This document shows, piece by piece, positions 43,805-52,706 of a stretch of DNA of 64,000 bases. The notes under the pieces were generated by a model. It saw only the letters and a program-made list of their open reading frames with translations, searched no databases and was not told the origin of the DNA. Position 1 is the stretch's first letter. Each line of letters starts with the position of its first letter. The stretch comes from Ekhidna sp051379705 (GTDB taxonomy: Bacteria; Bacteroidota; Bacteroidia; Cytophagales; Cyclobacteriaceae): assembly GCF_051379705.1 (NCBI RefSeq), contig NZ_CP179868.1, positions 2,108,001-2,172,000 of the forward strand. Direction: 5' to 3'. The position numbers were made by a program, and so were the translations under genes.

Positions 43805-45328
43805 CTAGTGCTTAAAGTGCCTGGTTCCTGTCATCACCATTGCCAGACCATTTTCATCGCAGTAGTCAATTGAAAGCTGATCTTTGATTGAGCCACCAGG
43901 TTGGATTACTGCAGTTATCCCCGCTTTATGCGCAATCTCTACACAATCCGGAAACGGAAAAAAAGCATCTGATGCCATCGCCGCACCATTGAGATCAAAA
44001 CCAAACTTACTTGCCTTTTCAATTGCCTGATTCAATGCATCCACACGTGAGGTTTGTCCAACACCACTTGCCAACAACTGGCCATTTTTTGCCAGAACAA
44101 TCGTATTTGATTTGGATTGCTTGCATACTTTAGATGCAAAGAGCAGATCCTCCACCTCATCAGCTGTTGGTTGCTTTTTGGTTTTCACTTCAAGGTCTGC
44201 TTTTGTCTCAGACTTCAAATCGTAATCCTGAACAATTGTGCCATTGAGCATGCTTTTATATTGGGTCTGCTGATGCCATGGTTTCTTCTGTACCAGAAGA
44301 ATTCTGTTTTTCTTTCCCTTCAAAACTTCTAATGCCTCATCACTAAACGATGGAGCAATCAGGATTTCAAAAAACAGGCTGTTCATTTCGTCAGCAGTAT
44401 CCTTGTCAACCTCTTTGTTACAAACCAGCACACCACCGAAAGCAGAAACTGTATCTGCTGCAAATGCACGCTGATAAGCTTCTTTTGCAGTTGAGCCAGT
44501 AGCAATACCACACGCATTGTTGTGTTTCAAGATTCCAAAAGCTGTTTCATCAAATTCAGCAATTAGCTGAACAGCAGCTTCAATGTCTACCAGATTGTTA
44601 TAAGAAATCTCTTTGCCATGCAGCTGATCAAAATATTCAGATAGGTCTCCATAAAAAGTGCCTCTTTGGTGCGGATTCTCTCCATACCTCAATGTTCTCG
44701 CTGGTGAAGCGCTCACTCGGAATGCCGGAACTTGATCTTTTTCATTCATCCAATTGAAAATGGCTGAATCATAATGGCTCGATGTTGCAAATGCTTTGGC
44801 GGCAAAAAGTTTGCGTTCCTCCTCACTTGTCTCTCCATTCTGATTGTCCAGTATCTTTTGTAAATCAGAGTAGTATTCCATTGAGCTCACCATTACTACA
44901 TCCTTGTAGTTTTTGGCTCCAGCACGAATCAGCGCTATTCCTCCAATGTCAATTTTTTCAATAACATCCTCCTCAGAGGCTCCACTAGCAACAGTCGCTT
45001 CGAATGGATACAAATCAACAATTACCAGATCTATTGGAGGTATTTCGAATTTTTTTGCTTCTGCCAAGTCAGACTCATTTTCCCGTCGGTGTAAAATCCC
45101 ACCAAACACCTTTGGGTGAAGGGTCTTGACACGCCCTCCAAATATGGAAGGATAGTCTGTCAGGTTTTCAACCGGAACCACATCTACTCCCTCTTCACGG
45201 ATAAACTTTTCTGTGCCTCCGGTAGAATAAATCGTAACGCCGAGTTTATCTAAACTGTGAACGATGGGACTAAGTCCTTCTTTGTGAAAAACTGAAATGA
45301 GGGCAGACTGAATCTTTTTCGTAGACAT
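43805..45328 (-). CDS. purH: Bifunctional AICAR transformylase/IMP cyclohydrolase PurH
   Basis: This protein catalyses the last two steps of IMP synthesis. The 507-residue sequence has the N-terminal IMP cyclohydrolase (Y-S-T-G-G-T, the G-G-R-V-K-T-L-H-P segment) and the C-terminal transformylase, with R-Y-G-E-N-P-H-Q and the K-H-N-N-A-C catalytic motif and a final Q-P-G-G-S-I-K-D. Length is typical. It is separated from the upstream purN by 55 bases containing a consensus promoter, so it can be transcribed on its own. Confidence 0.97.
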   Translation of the reverse strand: MSTKKIQSALISVFHKEGLSPIVHSLDKLGVTIYSTGGTEKFIREEGVDVVPVENLTDYPSIFGGRVKTLHPKVFGGILHRRENESDLAEAKKFEIPPIDLVIVDLYPFEATVASGASEEDVIEKIDIGGIALIRAGAKNYKDVVMVSSMEYYSDLQKILDNQNGETSEEERKLFAAKAFATSSHYDSAIFNWMNEKDQVPAFRVSASPARTLRYGENPHQRGTFYGDLSEYFDQLHGKEISYNNLVDIEAAVQLIAEFDETAFGILKHNNACGIATGSTAKEAYQRAFAADTVSAFGGVLVCNKEVDKDTADEMNSLFFEILIAPSFSDEALEVLKGKKNRILLVQKKPWHQQTQYKSMLNGTIVQDYDLKSETKADLEVKTKKQPTADEVEDLLFASKVCKQSKSNTIVLAKNGQLLASGVGQTSRVDALNQAIEKASKFGFDLNGAAMASDAFFPFPDCVEIAHKAGITAVIQPGGSIKDQLSIDYCDENGLAMVMTGTRHFKH

Positions 45329-45357
45329 GCTAGATGGATGGTTTATTTCAAAGTTGG

Positions 45358-45387
45358 CAAAGGTACCAACGTCAAAGGTTTTATCAA
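45358..45387 (-). promoter_or_regulatory. Consensus Bacteroidota promoter for purH
   Basis: On the minus strand TTG (45387-45385), then exactly 19 bases, then TACCTTTG (45365-45358). This matches the sigma-ABfr-type TTG-N19-TAnnTTTG consensus in both elements and spacing. The predicted start of transcription near 45352 leaves a leader of about 24 bases. The -33 element overlaps the purN stop. Confidence 0.75.
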
Positions 45388-45956
45388 TTATGAGATTGGA
45401 TATAGTCCTCGATTACTCTGGGGAAATGTTCATATTCTAAAGCGTGAATATTCTGAGCAAGTTCTTCAGGAGAATCGTTTGGATCCACCTTGCACTTGGC
45501 CTGAAAAAGGATTTTTCCCTTATCGTATTCTTCATTGACCAAATGAATGGTAATACCGGATTCCTTTTCCCCTGACGCCACGACCGCCTCATGAACTTTA
45601 TTCCCATACATCCCTTTTCCCCCATATTTGGGCAAAAGCGCCGGGTGAATATTGATGATTCGATTTGGGAAAGCTTTTACCAGATATCCAGGAATTAGCC
45701 ATAAGAAGCCCGCCAAAATGATATAGTCAATATTTTCAAGTTGTTTGATAAATGAGTCGTTCTGGAATTCTTCTTTATTGAAAGTGAATGACGGGATATC
45801 CAGCTTCTTCGCTCGTTCATGAACGAACGCATTTGCCTTATTAGAAAGAATCATTTTTACTTGAATGTGAGTATCTGCTTCAAAGTATTTAGCAATATTC
45901 TCAGCATTGCTTCCGCTTCCAGATGCCAGAATGGCTAGGTTTATTATTTTCTTCAC
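45384..45956 (-). CDS. purN: Phosphoribosylglycinamide formyltransferase PurN
   Basis: PurN transfers a formyl group from 10-formyl-tetrahydrofolate to GAR in purine synthesis. The 190 residues include the L-A-S-G-S-G-S-N phosphate loop, the catalytic N-I-H-P-A-L-L-P, and the Y-G-x-x-V-H-x-A-V/L stretch with G-I-T-I-H-L-V-N-E-x-Y-D-x-G carrying the catalytic Asp. It lies upstream of purH on the same strand, so the two act in one pathway. YraN is 13 bases upstream. Confidence 0.96.
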   Translation of the reverse strand: MKKIINLAILASGSGSNAENIAKYFEADTHIQVKMILSNKANAFVHERAKKLDIPSFTFNKEEFQNDSFIKQLENIDYIILAGFLWLIPGYLVKAFPNRIINIHPALLPKYGGKGMYGNKVHEAVVASGEKESGITIHLVNEEYDKGKILFQAKCKVDPNDSPEELAQNIHALEYEHFPRVIEDYIQSHN

Positions 45957-45969
45957 TCCGCAAAACTAA

Positions 45970-46311
45970 TTAGAACGCATCTTGAAAAACTTCGGTTTTC
46001 CCATTCCCATCAATGCAGACGATATCAAAGCGGACATCTTTCTTCCAATTGATGGCAAAAATGTAATGCTCCGCTGCCTCCTTTATTCGCTGCTGTTGAG
46101 ATTCTGAAACAAATGTTTCTGGTTCACCAAAATCCCTTCTGCTTCGCCTTTTCACTTCAATGAAAATCAAAAGTCTTTCACTTTCCATGGCTATAAGGTC
46201 AATTTCTGCTCGCCCAAAACGATAATTTTCTTCTAAAACCTCACATCCGATATTTTCATAATGGCGTTTTGCTATTGCTTCACCTTCAATACCCTTAGTT
46301 TTGCGATCCAT
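45970..46311 (-). CDS. YraN/UPF0102-family putative endonuclease
   Basis: A 113-residue protein with the UPF0102 pattern: G-x-x-x-E-A-I-A-x-R-x-Y at the N-terminus, then G-R-A-E-I-D-L-I and the I-F-I-E-V-K-R-R strand, a D-x(n)-E-x-K restriction-like active site. Members resemble Holliday-junction nucleases, but their role is not established. The gene precedes purN after 13 bases, and the manA-like gene starts divergently 24 bases away. Confidence 0.87.
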   Translation of the reverse strand: MDRKTKGIEGEAIAKRHYENIGCEVLEENYRFGRAEIDLIAMESERLLIFIEVKRRSRRDFGEPETFVSESQQQRIKEAAEHYIFAINWKKDVRFDIVCIDGNGKTEVFQDAF

Positions 46312-46335
46312 TAGGTCAGGTCATTTGTAAAGTTA

Positions 46336-47307
46336 ATGTCAGAATTATACCCACTTAAGTTCAAAACCATCTTCAAAGAAAAACTTTGGGGAGGTCAGAA
46401 AATTAAAACCATTCTCGGAAAAGATTTTGGAGATCTGGAGAATTGTGGAGAAACATGGGAACTTTCAGGTGTCTCTGGGAATATTTCTGAAGTTGCCAAT
46501 GGTAAACACACCGGCAAAGCTATCTCTGATTTAGTAGATGAATTCAAAGAGGAGCTGGTTGGGCGTTCAATATTCAATAGCTATGGTACTGAGTTTCCGT
46601 TATTGATTAAGTATATAGATGCTGCCGAAGACTTGTCTGTTCAGGTTCACCCCAATGATGAACTTGCCTACGCTCGACACAATTGTCCGGGAAAGTCTGA
46701 AATGTGGTATGTCATTCAGGCGGACGATGACGCATCACTGATTAATGGGTTTTCAAAGGATACGAATAAAGTGGAGTATCTCAGCTACTTCCAGTCTGGA
46801 AAAATCATGGAACTACTCCATTCAGAGAAAGTAAAAGATGGGGATGTTTATTACTTACCTGCGGGGCGGGTACATACGATTGGAAAGGGTCTTTTCATTG
46901 CCGAAATTCAACAAACATCAGATATTACTTATCGGATATATGATTTTAACCGAACAGACAAGGAAGGAAATAAAAGAGAGCTTCATACGGAACTTGCTCT
47001 CGATGCCCTTGATTATTCCATGCCCAAAGAATTGAGAAGTGAGTATACGGAAAAACTAAATCAAAGCAATCCGATTGTTTCCACACCTTACTTTACAACC
47101 AATAAAGTAATTGCAGATCAAAATATTAGAATAGACAAAACTGATTTGGATTGCTTTAAAATTTACATTGGTGTCGGCGGATCAGGACGTGTTGCAGGAG
47201 AAACCATTCAATTAGGTGATGTCATTCTGATTCCTGCAGCAATAAAATCATACCAAATAGAACCAGAAGGTAAGCTTGAGTTGTTAGAAACCTACATTGA
47301 TATTTAG
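46336..47307 (+). CDS. Class I mannose-6-phosphate isomerase-like protein
   Basis: A cupin-type metal isomerase of 323 residues: the E-x-W-x-x-S sequence with W-E-L-S, the Q-V-H-P-N-D zinc motif, E-M-W-Y-V-I and the downstream P-A-G-R-V-H-T-I metal His. This set is that of type I phosphomannose isomerases in their short bacterial form, which interconvert fructose-6- and mannose-6-phosphate for nucleotide-sugar synthesis. Its end overlaps the TTG start of lipB by 11 bases, indicating one transcript. Confidence 0.9.
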   Translation: MSELYPLKFKTIFKEKLWGGQKIKTILGKDFGDLENCGETWELSGVSGNISEVANGKHTGKAISDLVDEFKEELVGRSIFNSYGTEFPLLIKYIDAAEDLSVQVHPNDELAYARHNCPGKSEMWYVIQADDDASLINGFSKDTNKVEYLSYFQSGKIMELLHSEKVKDGDVYYLPAGRVHTIGKGLFIAEIQQTSDITYRIYDFNRTDKEGNKRELHTELALDALDYSMPKELRSEYTEKLNQSNPIVSTPYFTTNKVIADQNIRIDKTDLDCFKIYIGVGGSGRVAGETIQLGDVILIPAAIKSYQIEPEGKLELLETYIDI

Positions 47308-48019
47308 GACGTTGACGAAGCAGACCCAATTCATTCATTTAGGCCTTAAGGATTATCAGGAGGCTTGGGACTTTCAGGAAAAGCTTTTCAAAGAGACCGT
47401 AGATCAGAAAATCTCAAACAGAAAGCTGCCTGTTGAGGATCAAATAGAAACCAAAAACTATCTGATTTTCTGCGAACACCCACATGTCTATACGTTAGGC
47501 AAAAGTGGTGATGAAAACCACCTCCTCGCTAATGAGGCATTTTTAAAGGAAAAAAAAGCCACTTTCTATAAAATCAATCGAGGTGGAGATATTACCTATC
47601 ACGGTCCAGGACAAATTGTTGGATATCCAATATTAGATCTGGATCACTTCTTTACTGACATTCACAAATATCTGAGGTTTTTGGAGGAGGCGGTCATCCT
47701 TACATTGAAAGAATATGGAATCGAATCCGGTCGAATAGATGGCCTTACGGGAGTTTGGATTGATTGGAAGGATGAGAAAAAGGCTAGAAAAATCTGCGCC
47801 CTTGGAGTCAAAAGCAGCCGATGGGTCACCATGCATGGCTTTGCTTTCAATATAAACACCAACCTGGAGTACTTCAATTACATCGTCCCGTGCGGAATTC
47901 AAGATAAGGCAGTCACCTCACTTCAAAATGAGCTCGGACATACAATCAAAATAAAAGAGGTAGAAACTAAACTCAAGAAAAACCTTGCCTCCACATTTGA
48001 TATGGATCTGGTGGATTAA
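47297..48019 (+). CDS. lipB: Octanoyl-[ACP]:protein octanoyltransferase LipB
   Basis: LipB moves octanoate from ACP to lipoyl domains, and LipA (30.5 kb) then adds sulfur. The 240-residue sequence has L-G-x-x-x-Y-x-x-A-W at the N-terminus, the R-G-G-D-I-T-Y-H-G-P-G-Q motif, the G-V-K-x-x-R-W catalytic lysine and P-C-G-I catalytic cysteine. No ATG is present at the right place; TTG at 47297 or 47312 are the possible starts. The TAA interlocks with the stop of the rhomboid-like gene (TTAA). Confidence 0.96.
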   Translation: MIFRTLTKQTQFIHLGLKDYQEAWDFQEKLFKETVDQKISNRKLPVEDQIETKNYLIFCEHPHVYTLGKSGDENHLLANEAFLKEKKATFYKINRGGDITYHGPGQIVGYPILDLDHFFTDIHKYLRFLEEAVILTLKEYGIESGRIDGLTGVWIDWKDEKKARKICALGVKSSRWVTMHGFAFNINTNLEYFNYIVPCGIQDKAVTSLQNELGHTIKIKEVETKLKKNLASTFDMDLVD

Positions 48020-48723
48020 GTCGGCCTTTTCACGAGCCGAGTTGAAATTCCAAAACCAAGAAAAGTAGCCATCACATGCATTAGTGAGATATGCAGATCT
48101 ATTCCTAACACTGTTAAATTAAATATTTCAAAAATTATCGGAACACTGAGCATCACCCACTTTTTCCTACTGACCGTTGCCAGCGCTCCATATACTTGAA
48201 ACATGCCAATAGATCCGCCAAGCCAGTTTCGAGCAAAAGCAAAGTTCATGAATTCACTGTCTGGAAAAAGATCTATTCCTACTGTATAAAACACCGCAAA
48301 AAATGGAGCTACAGTCAAATAAGAAGACATAAAAATTAACGCCGTTGTTTTTGAGCCAAACACAGCTTCATGCGACTGAACGATCAACAAAAATCCCAGA
48401 ACTGAAACAAAGAGTATATGATCAAGTCCATTGTGAAGAAATGGTGTTGTGAAAAGGTTTCTTAAAAATATTAAAGGCGCCTCAGTCAGATTCTTCACCC
48501 AAAACGCATATTCACATTGTAATGCAAGCTGCCAGGTGCCTTCACAATTTCTGGTTGACGCGTATCCGAGTATCCCAATGATGGTCCAGATAACGATCAG
48601 ATATAAAATGGTGAATGCTTTTCCTTTAATTAATTCTTTAAATGGAAGAGATTGGTTGTAAGCTCCTTTCCAAGGCCAGACAAAAGGAAAAATTCTTTCC
48701 TTTTGAGGGTTGTTGTGATTCAT
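48016..48723 (-). CDS. Rhomboid-like multi-pass membrane protein
   Basis: A 235-residue protein with six hydrophobic segments. The motif NWLGGSIGMFQVYG (Ser171) sits in the fourth, in the place of the GxSG serine of rhomboid proteases, and His216 in LMHVMATFLGFG lies where the catalytic histidine of the sixth helix is expected. Near residue 97, LHNGLDHILF resembles the H-x-G-x-x-H helix-2 motif. Rhomboids cleave membrane proteins within the bilayer. The glycine positions are not canonical, so it may be an inactive relative. The N-terminal 30 residues are soluble. Its stop interlocks with that of lipB. Confidence 0.5.
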   Translation of the reverse strand: MNHNNPQKERIFPFVWPWKGAYNQSLPFKELIKGKAFTILYLIVIWTIIGILGYASTRNCEGTWQLALQCEYAFWVKNLTEAPLIFLRNLFTTPFLHNGLDHILFVSVLGFLLIVQSHEAVFGSKTTALIFMSSYLTVAPFFAVFYTVGIDLFPDSEFMNFAFARNWLGGSIGMFQVYGALATVSRKKWVMLSVPIIFEIFNLTVLGIDLHISLMHVMATFLGFGISTRLVKRPT

Positions 48724-48784
48724 TTGCCTAAAATAGTGATTGTGACCAAAATGGCTGAATATTATAATTCTGCAAATCTAAAAG

Positions 48785-49216
48785 ATGCAAGTCACAAGTT
48801 TTAAAATTGCAAATAAAAGCCTAGTCGTGAAAAAAGACATTGATTTCTCTCCGGTTAAAAACGTGCATGTGGTAATCGCCAAAGAGAATGATGGATGGAG
48901 AGTTTTTCTTATTAACAGAAACAAAGAAAAGCTGGAAAATGTAATGGTTACCTCGAGAGGATATGGTGAAACCAAAACAGAAACTCAAAAAACTTCAGTT
49001 CTTCGGCACATGATCCCATTCTTAGATTCCGGCGAATATGCCTTGATTGAACCCATTGATGAATCGGTGTTTCATTTAAACAATGAGTATTGGGTCAGCT
49101 ATTTCATAGACGGGCAGGTGTATGACAAAAAGTTTATCTTTGTGCCAGACTCAATCATTGAAGATAACCTCACCTTCATTGAAGAGTTGGAAATGAAAGG
49201 TATCTTGCATGACTAA
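48785..49216 (+). CDS. Uncharacterised 143-residue beta-rich protein
   Basis: A soluble protein predicted mostly beta, with FSPVKNVHVVIAKENDGWRVFLINRN and an acidic tail. It has an F-I-F-V-P-D-S-I-x-E-x-N-L motif near its end that seems well preserved in relatives I have seen labelled hypothetical. No signal peptide or catalytic motif is present. It precedes the exonuclease and rnr genes by 65 bases, so a link to RNA or DNA metabolism is possible but unproven. Confidence 0.65.
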   Translation: MQVTSFKIANKSLVVKKDIDFSPVKNVHVVIAKENDGWRVFLINRNKEKLENVMVTSRGYGETKTETQKTSVLRHMIPFLDSGEYALIEPIDESVFHLNNEYWVSYFIDGQVYDKKFIFVPDSIIEDNLTFIEELEMKGILHD

Positions 49217-49281
49217 TTGCTCGATCGAACTCCAAACCAAGATTTCAACCTCCGCTATCAATCTGGGAAGATTCAGGGTTA

Positions 49282-50028
49282 TTGAGTTTTAAAAACAAAC
49301 GAAGTTTGCATAACCATTTTCAAAATTTCCTAATCATCGATATTGAAACCGTCTCAGGAAGCGAAGATGTAGAGCAATTGTCCCCTGCTCTGCGAAAACA
49401 TTGGGAGCGAAAAGCAGGTTTCATCCGAAATTCAGAAGAAAAAACTCCTGAAGAGCTTTACAGTGATCGAGCTGCTATTTATGCCGAATTCGGAAAAATC
49501 ATTGTGATTGGGATGGCGTTTTATCATGAGCCAAAGGGAAAGCCTGCATTACGGGTAAAGTCTATAGCTTCCGATAACGAAAAAGAATTATTAACAGAAT
49601 TTAAAAATTTTATTGAATCAAAATTTGATCAGGACAACCTAAAGCTTTGTGCACACAATGGAAAAGAATTTGACTTTCCATACCTGTGCCGTAGGATGCT
49701 GATCAACGATATTAAAATCCCCTGGTCGCTAAATCTGACCGGGAAAAAACCATGGGAAGTCAATCACATCGATACGATGGAACTCTGGAAGTTCGGAGAC
49801 TGGAAAAGTTTCACGTCTCTTGATTTACTCACCAACATCTTTGGGATTCCGTCCAGCAAAACAGAATTGGATGGCTCAATGGTGACAAAAACATATTATG
49901 AAGAAAACGATGGGTTAACGAAAGTTGAGGAATATTGCCGAAAAGATGTAATCGCAACGGCACAGCTCTACCTCCGCCTCAAAAACTTACCTCTGATCGA
50001 TCCAGATCAGATAAACATCGTAAAATGA
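49282..50028 (+). CDS. PolB-type 3'-5' exonuclease-like protein
   Basis: The 248-residue protein has a DnaQ-like fold with IIDIETV (the D-x-E of motif ExoI) near residue 18, a central L-C-A-H-N-G-K-E-F-D-F-P (motif II), and Y-C-R-K-D-V-I-A-T (motif III with the Y-x-x-x-D pattern). This is the stand-alone 'PolB-related exonuclease' group, likely a DNA or RNA trimming enzyme of unknown target. The start is TTG at 49282. rnr begins 19 bases later, so the two may form one RNA- or DNA-processing unit. Confidence 0.85.
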   Translation: MSFKNKRSLHNHFQNFLIIDIETVSGSEDVEQLSPALRKHWERKAGFIRNSEEKTPEELYSDRAAIYAEFGKIIVIGMAFYHEPKGKPALRVKSIASDNEKELLTEFKNFIESKFDQDNLKLCAHNGKEFDFPYLCRRMLINDIKIPWSLNLTGKKPWEVNHIDTMELWKFGDWKSFTSLDLLTNIFGIPSSKTELDGSMVTKTYYEENDGLTKVEEYCRKDVIATAQLYLRLKNLPLIDPDQINIVK

Positions 50029-50047
50029 CCGCACGGTCAACTAAACA

Positions 50048-52219
50048 ATGAGTAAAAAGAAAAGAAATAAGAAACTAGGATCACGATCCAAACAACAACC
50101 TAATCACGTAAAACAAATCAAAAGCAAGCTTCATGAGATCTTCACTGTCAATGATGGAAAGTCATATGGCTACAGAGAACTAATCAGAAAGCTTCAGCTT
50201 AGAGACAAAAAATCAAAAGATTACCTAAAAAGCCAGCTGTTCAGTCTGGAAAGCAACGAGAAAATTCGACGATTGAGTGATGGTCGATTTGTAACCAATG
50301 CAGAAAGCGAATACATTCAAGGAACTGTCGATCATGTCAATCCAAATTTTGCTTATATAGTAACGCCTGAGCAAGACGAAGATATATGGATCAAAACAAC
50401 CGATCTGAATTTTGCCGTTCATGGAGACCTTGTGAATGTAATCATTACTAAACCATCCGGAAAAGGCTATCGTCCGGAAGGGAAAGTAATCAACATCCTG
50501 AAGCGAAACAGGGAAGAGTTTGTCGGGAAAATTGAAATCTCGCAAAAGTTCTCTTTCGTAGTTCCGGACAGCCGCAATATCCATTTCGATATCATGGTAT
50601 ACCCTGAGAAAATTGGGAAAGCTAAAGCCAATGATAAGGTGATGGTCAAAATAGATAAATGGCAGGACGCAAAAAACAGAAGTCCATTAGGGACAGTAAC
50701 CGAAGTGCTTGGACAAGCTGGTGAAAACGAAGCAGAGATTCACTCCATCATGGCCGAGTTTGGTTTACCCTTTCGATTTCCAAAGAAAATCGAGAAGGCG
50801 GCCGATCAGATTCCCGATTTAATTACCGAAGAAGAAATTAAAAAACGACTTGACTTCCGTGACATCACCACATTCACAGTAGATCCACACGATGCAAAAG
50901 ACTTTGACGATGCCCTTTCAATAAGGGAAATCGAGAAGGATAAGTATGAAATAGGCATCCATATCGCAGACGTCTCTCACTATGTGGAAGAAGGAAGTGA
51001 ACTTGATAAAGAAGCTATCGATCGGGCGACATCTGTCTATCTGGTCGACAGAACCATTCCGATGTTACCGGAAAGGCTTTCAAACGGGCTTTGTTCTTTA
51101 CGCCCGAAAGAAGAAAAACTCACCTTTTCAGCTGTATTTGAAATTGATACAAAAGGCAGCGTGTCAAAAAAATGGTTTGGGCGAACTGTTATCAATTCAG
51201 ACAGAAGATTCACCTACGAAGAAGCACAAGAGCGCATCGAAGGATTAGATAGTGACTTTACAAAAGAAGTAGTCACACTCAACAACATTGCGAAGCAACT
51301 TCGAAAAAAACGCTTCCAGCAAGGAGCCGTAAACTTTGAAACGGTAGAGGTAAAGTTCAGGCTGGACGAGAATGGGAAGCCACTGGAAGTCATTCCGAAG
51401 GAAAGAAAAGATGCCCACAAAATGATTGAGGAGTTTATGCTTTTGGCAAACAAAGAAGTAGCTACTCATATTTATAAATGGAAAGAGAAAGGAAAGGAAG
51501 AAGGAAGCAAAACCTTTGTCTATCGGGTGCACGACAACCCGGATCCAGAGAAGCTAAACACTTTTGCTTCATTTGCGGCCAGATTTGGTCACAAAGTTGA
51601 TACGGGTGGAAATGTCTCTCATGGCTTAAACAAGCTCATGGAAAACATTGTAGGAAAGCCAGAGCAAAACGTGTTGGAATCTCTGGCCATCCGATCGATG
51701 GCCAAGGCCAAATATACCACTGACCCAAGAGGCCACTTCGGTTTGGCTTTTGATCACTATACACATTTCACATCTCCGATTCGGCGATATCCAGATGTGA
51801 TGGTGCATCGCCTCCTCGAACATTATCTGCAAGGAGGAAAAAATGTAGGCAATGAAGAGCATGAGCCACTTTGTATGCATTCTTCAGAAAGAGAAAAACG
51901 CGCGGCGGATGCCGAGCGAGCTTCCATCAAATACAAGCAGGTGGAGTTTATGGAAACTATGCTTGGTCGGGAGTTTGAAGGCATTGTTTCTGGAGTAACC
52001 GAATGGGGCATTTTTGTTGAGATCATCCAAACCAAGTGCGAAGGGATGATACGTATGGCAGATTTGGACGATGATTTCTATGAGTTCGATGAAAAGCAGA
52101 TGCGTGTCATCGGTAGAAGCAACAAGCGAATTATCACCTTGGGTGATAAGTTGAAAGTATTAGTAGCCAAAACTGACATTGACCGGAGGACAATCGATTT
52201 GGAGTTGGTGAGTGAGTAG
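50048..52219 (+). CDS. rnr: Ribonuclease R
   Basis: A 723-residue 3'-5' exoribonuclease able to degrade structured RNA. It has an N-terminal basic and winged-helix-like region, two cold-shock domains (about 80-220), the RNB catalytic domain with the D-P-x-D/H-A-K-D-F-D-D-A metal motif (about residues 280-290) and a C-terminal S1 domain (E-F-E-G-I-V-S-G-V-T-E-W-G-I-F-V-E). Length is normal. The last eight bases overlap the start of the next small membrane gene. Confidence 0.96.
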   Translation: MSKKKRNKKLGSRSKQQPNHVKQIKSKLHEIFTVNDGKSYGYRELIRKLQLRDKKSKDYLKSQLFSLESNEKIRRLSDGRFVTNAESEYIQGTVDHVNPNFAYIVTPEQDEDIWIKTTDLNFAVHGDLVNVIITKPSGKGYRPEGKVINILKRNREEFVGKIEISQKFSFVVPDSRNIHFDIMVYPEKIGKAKANDKVMVKIDKWQDAKNRSPLGTVTEVLGQAGENEAEIHSIMAEFGLPFRFPKKIEKAADQIPDLITEEEIKKRLDFRDITTFTVDPHDAKDFDDALSIREIEKDKYEIGIHIADVSHYVEEGSELDKEAIDRATSVYLVDRTIPMLPERLSNGLCSLRPKEEKLTFSAVFEIDTKGSVSKKWFGRTVINSDRRFTYEEAQERIEGLDSDFTKEVVTLNNIAKQLRKKRFQQGAVNFETVEVKFRLDENGKPLEVIPKERKDAHKMIEEFMLLANKEVATHIYKWKEKGKEEGSKTFVYRVHDNPDPEKLNTFASFAARFGHKVDTGGNVSHGLNKLMENIVGKPEQNVLESLAIRSMAKAKYTTDPRGHFGLAFDHYTHFTSPIRRYPDVMVHRLLEHYLQGGKNVGNEEHEPLCMHSSEREKRAADAERASIKYKQVEFMETMLGREFEGIVSGVTEWGIFVEIIQTKCEGMIRMADLDDDFYEFDEKQMRVIGRSNKRIITLGDKLKVLVAKTDIDRRTIDLELVSE

Positions 52220-52706
52220 AATTGGAGCTAGATATATAATCAAAGGAGAGTTCTTCCCTCCTCATTTTAGGTTGCTCGGTTCAATATTAATAATCTTTTC
52301 AATATTAATTTGGGATGAACAGGCTGTTCAAAACTCTCTTATCTTTTTTCTGATCGGTTTTCCACTTTTGTGTTCAAGGTTTGGTTTGATTATAAATACA
52401 AAAAACAAAACCATCAAAAAATATTTTAGCATTTTTTTAATTCGTATTGGAGTTAGAAAGAGGTATGATTTACTAACCTGTTTTTGGCTGACATCCCACC
52501 GAATGAAAGATGTCTGGCAAAATCCAGCTATCAAAACTGAGTCACACGTTTATGGTGTTGTGAATGTTTACCTAATTACATCAGATGGTGACAGCTTTTA
52601 CGTGCTTCAAGAAAAAACAAAGCAGGGTGTTTATGAACGTTTAGCTAAATTTATGAACGAGCTAAACATTAGTTGTCTTGATAAATACCCAACTGACACT
52701 AAATAA
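52212..52706 (+). CDS. Small two-helix membrane protein, first of a trio
   Basis: A 164-residue protein (GTG start, overlapping the end of rnr) with a membrane hairpin at about residues 20-60, then a soluble part with NTKNKTIKKYFS and, near the C-terminus, LITSDGDSFYVLQEK. The plan, a membrane hairpin plus PH-like strands beginning at a threonine/lysine-rich turn, is that of the two paralogous genes that follow, although the sequence similarity is weak. No named family is recognised. The end overlaps the start of the next gene by 29 bases. Confidence 0.6.
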   Translation: MSRIGARYIIKGEFFPPHFRLLGSILIIFSILIWDEQAVQNSLIFFLIGFPLLCSRFGLIINTKNKTIKKYFSIFLIRIGVRKRYDLLTCFWLTSHRMKDVWQNPAIKTESHVYGVVNVYLITSDGDSFYVLQEKTKQGVYERLAKFMNELNISCLDKYPTDTK

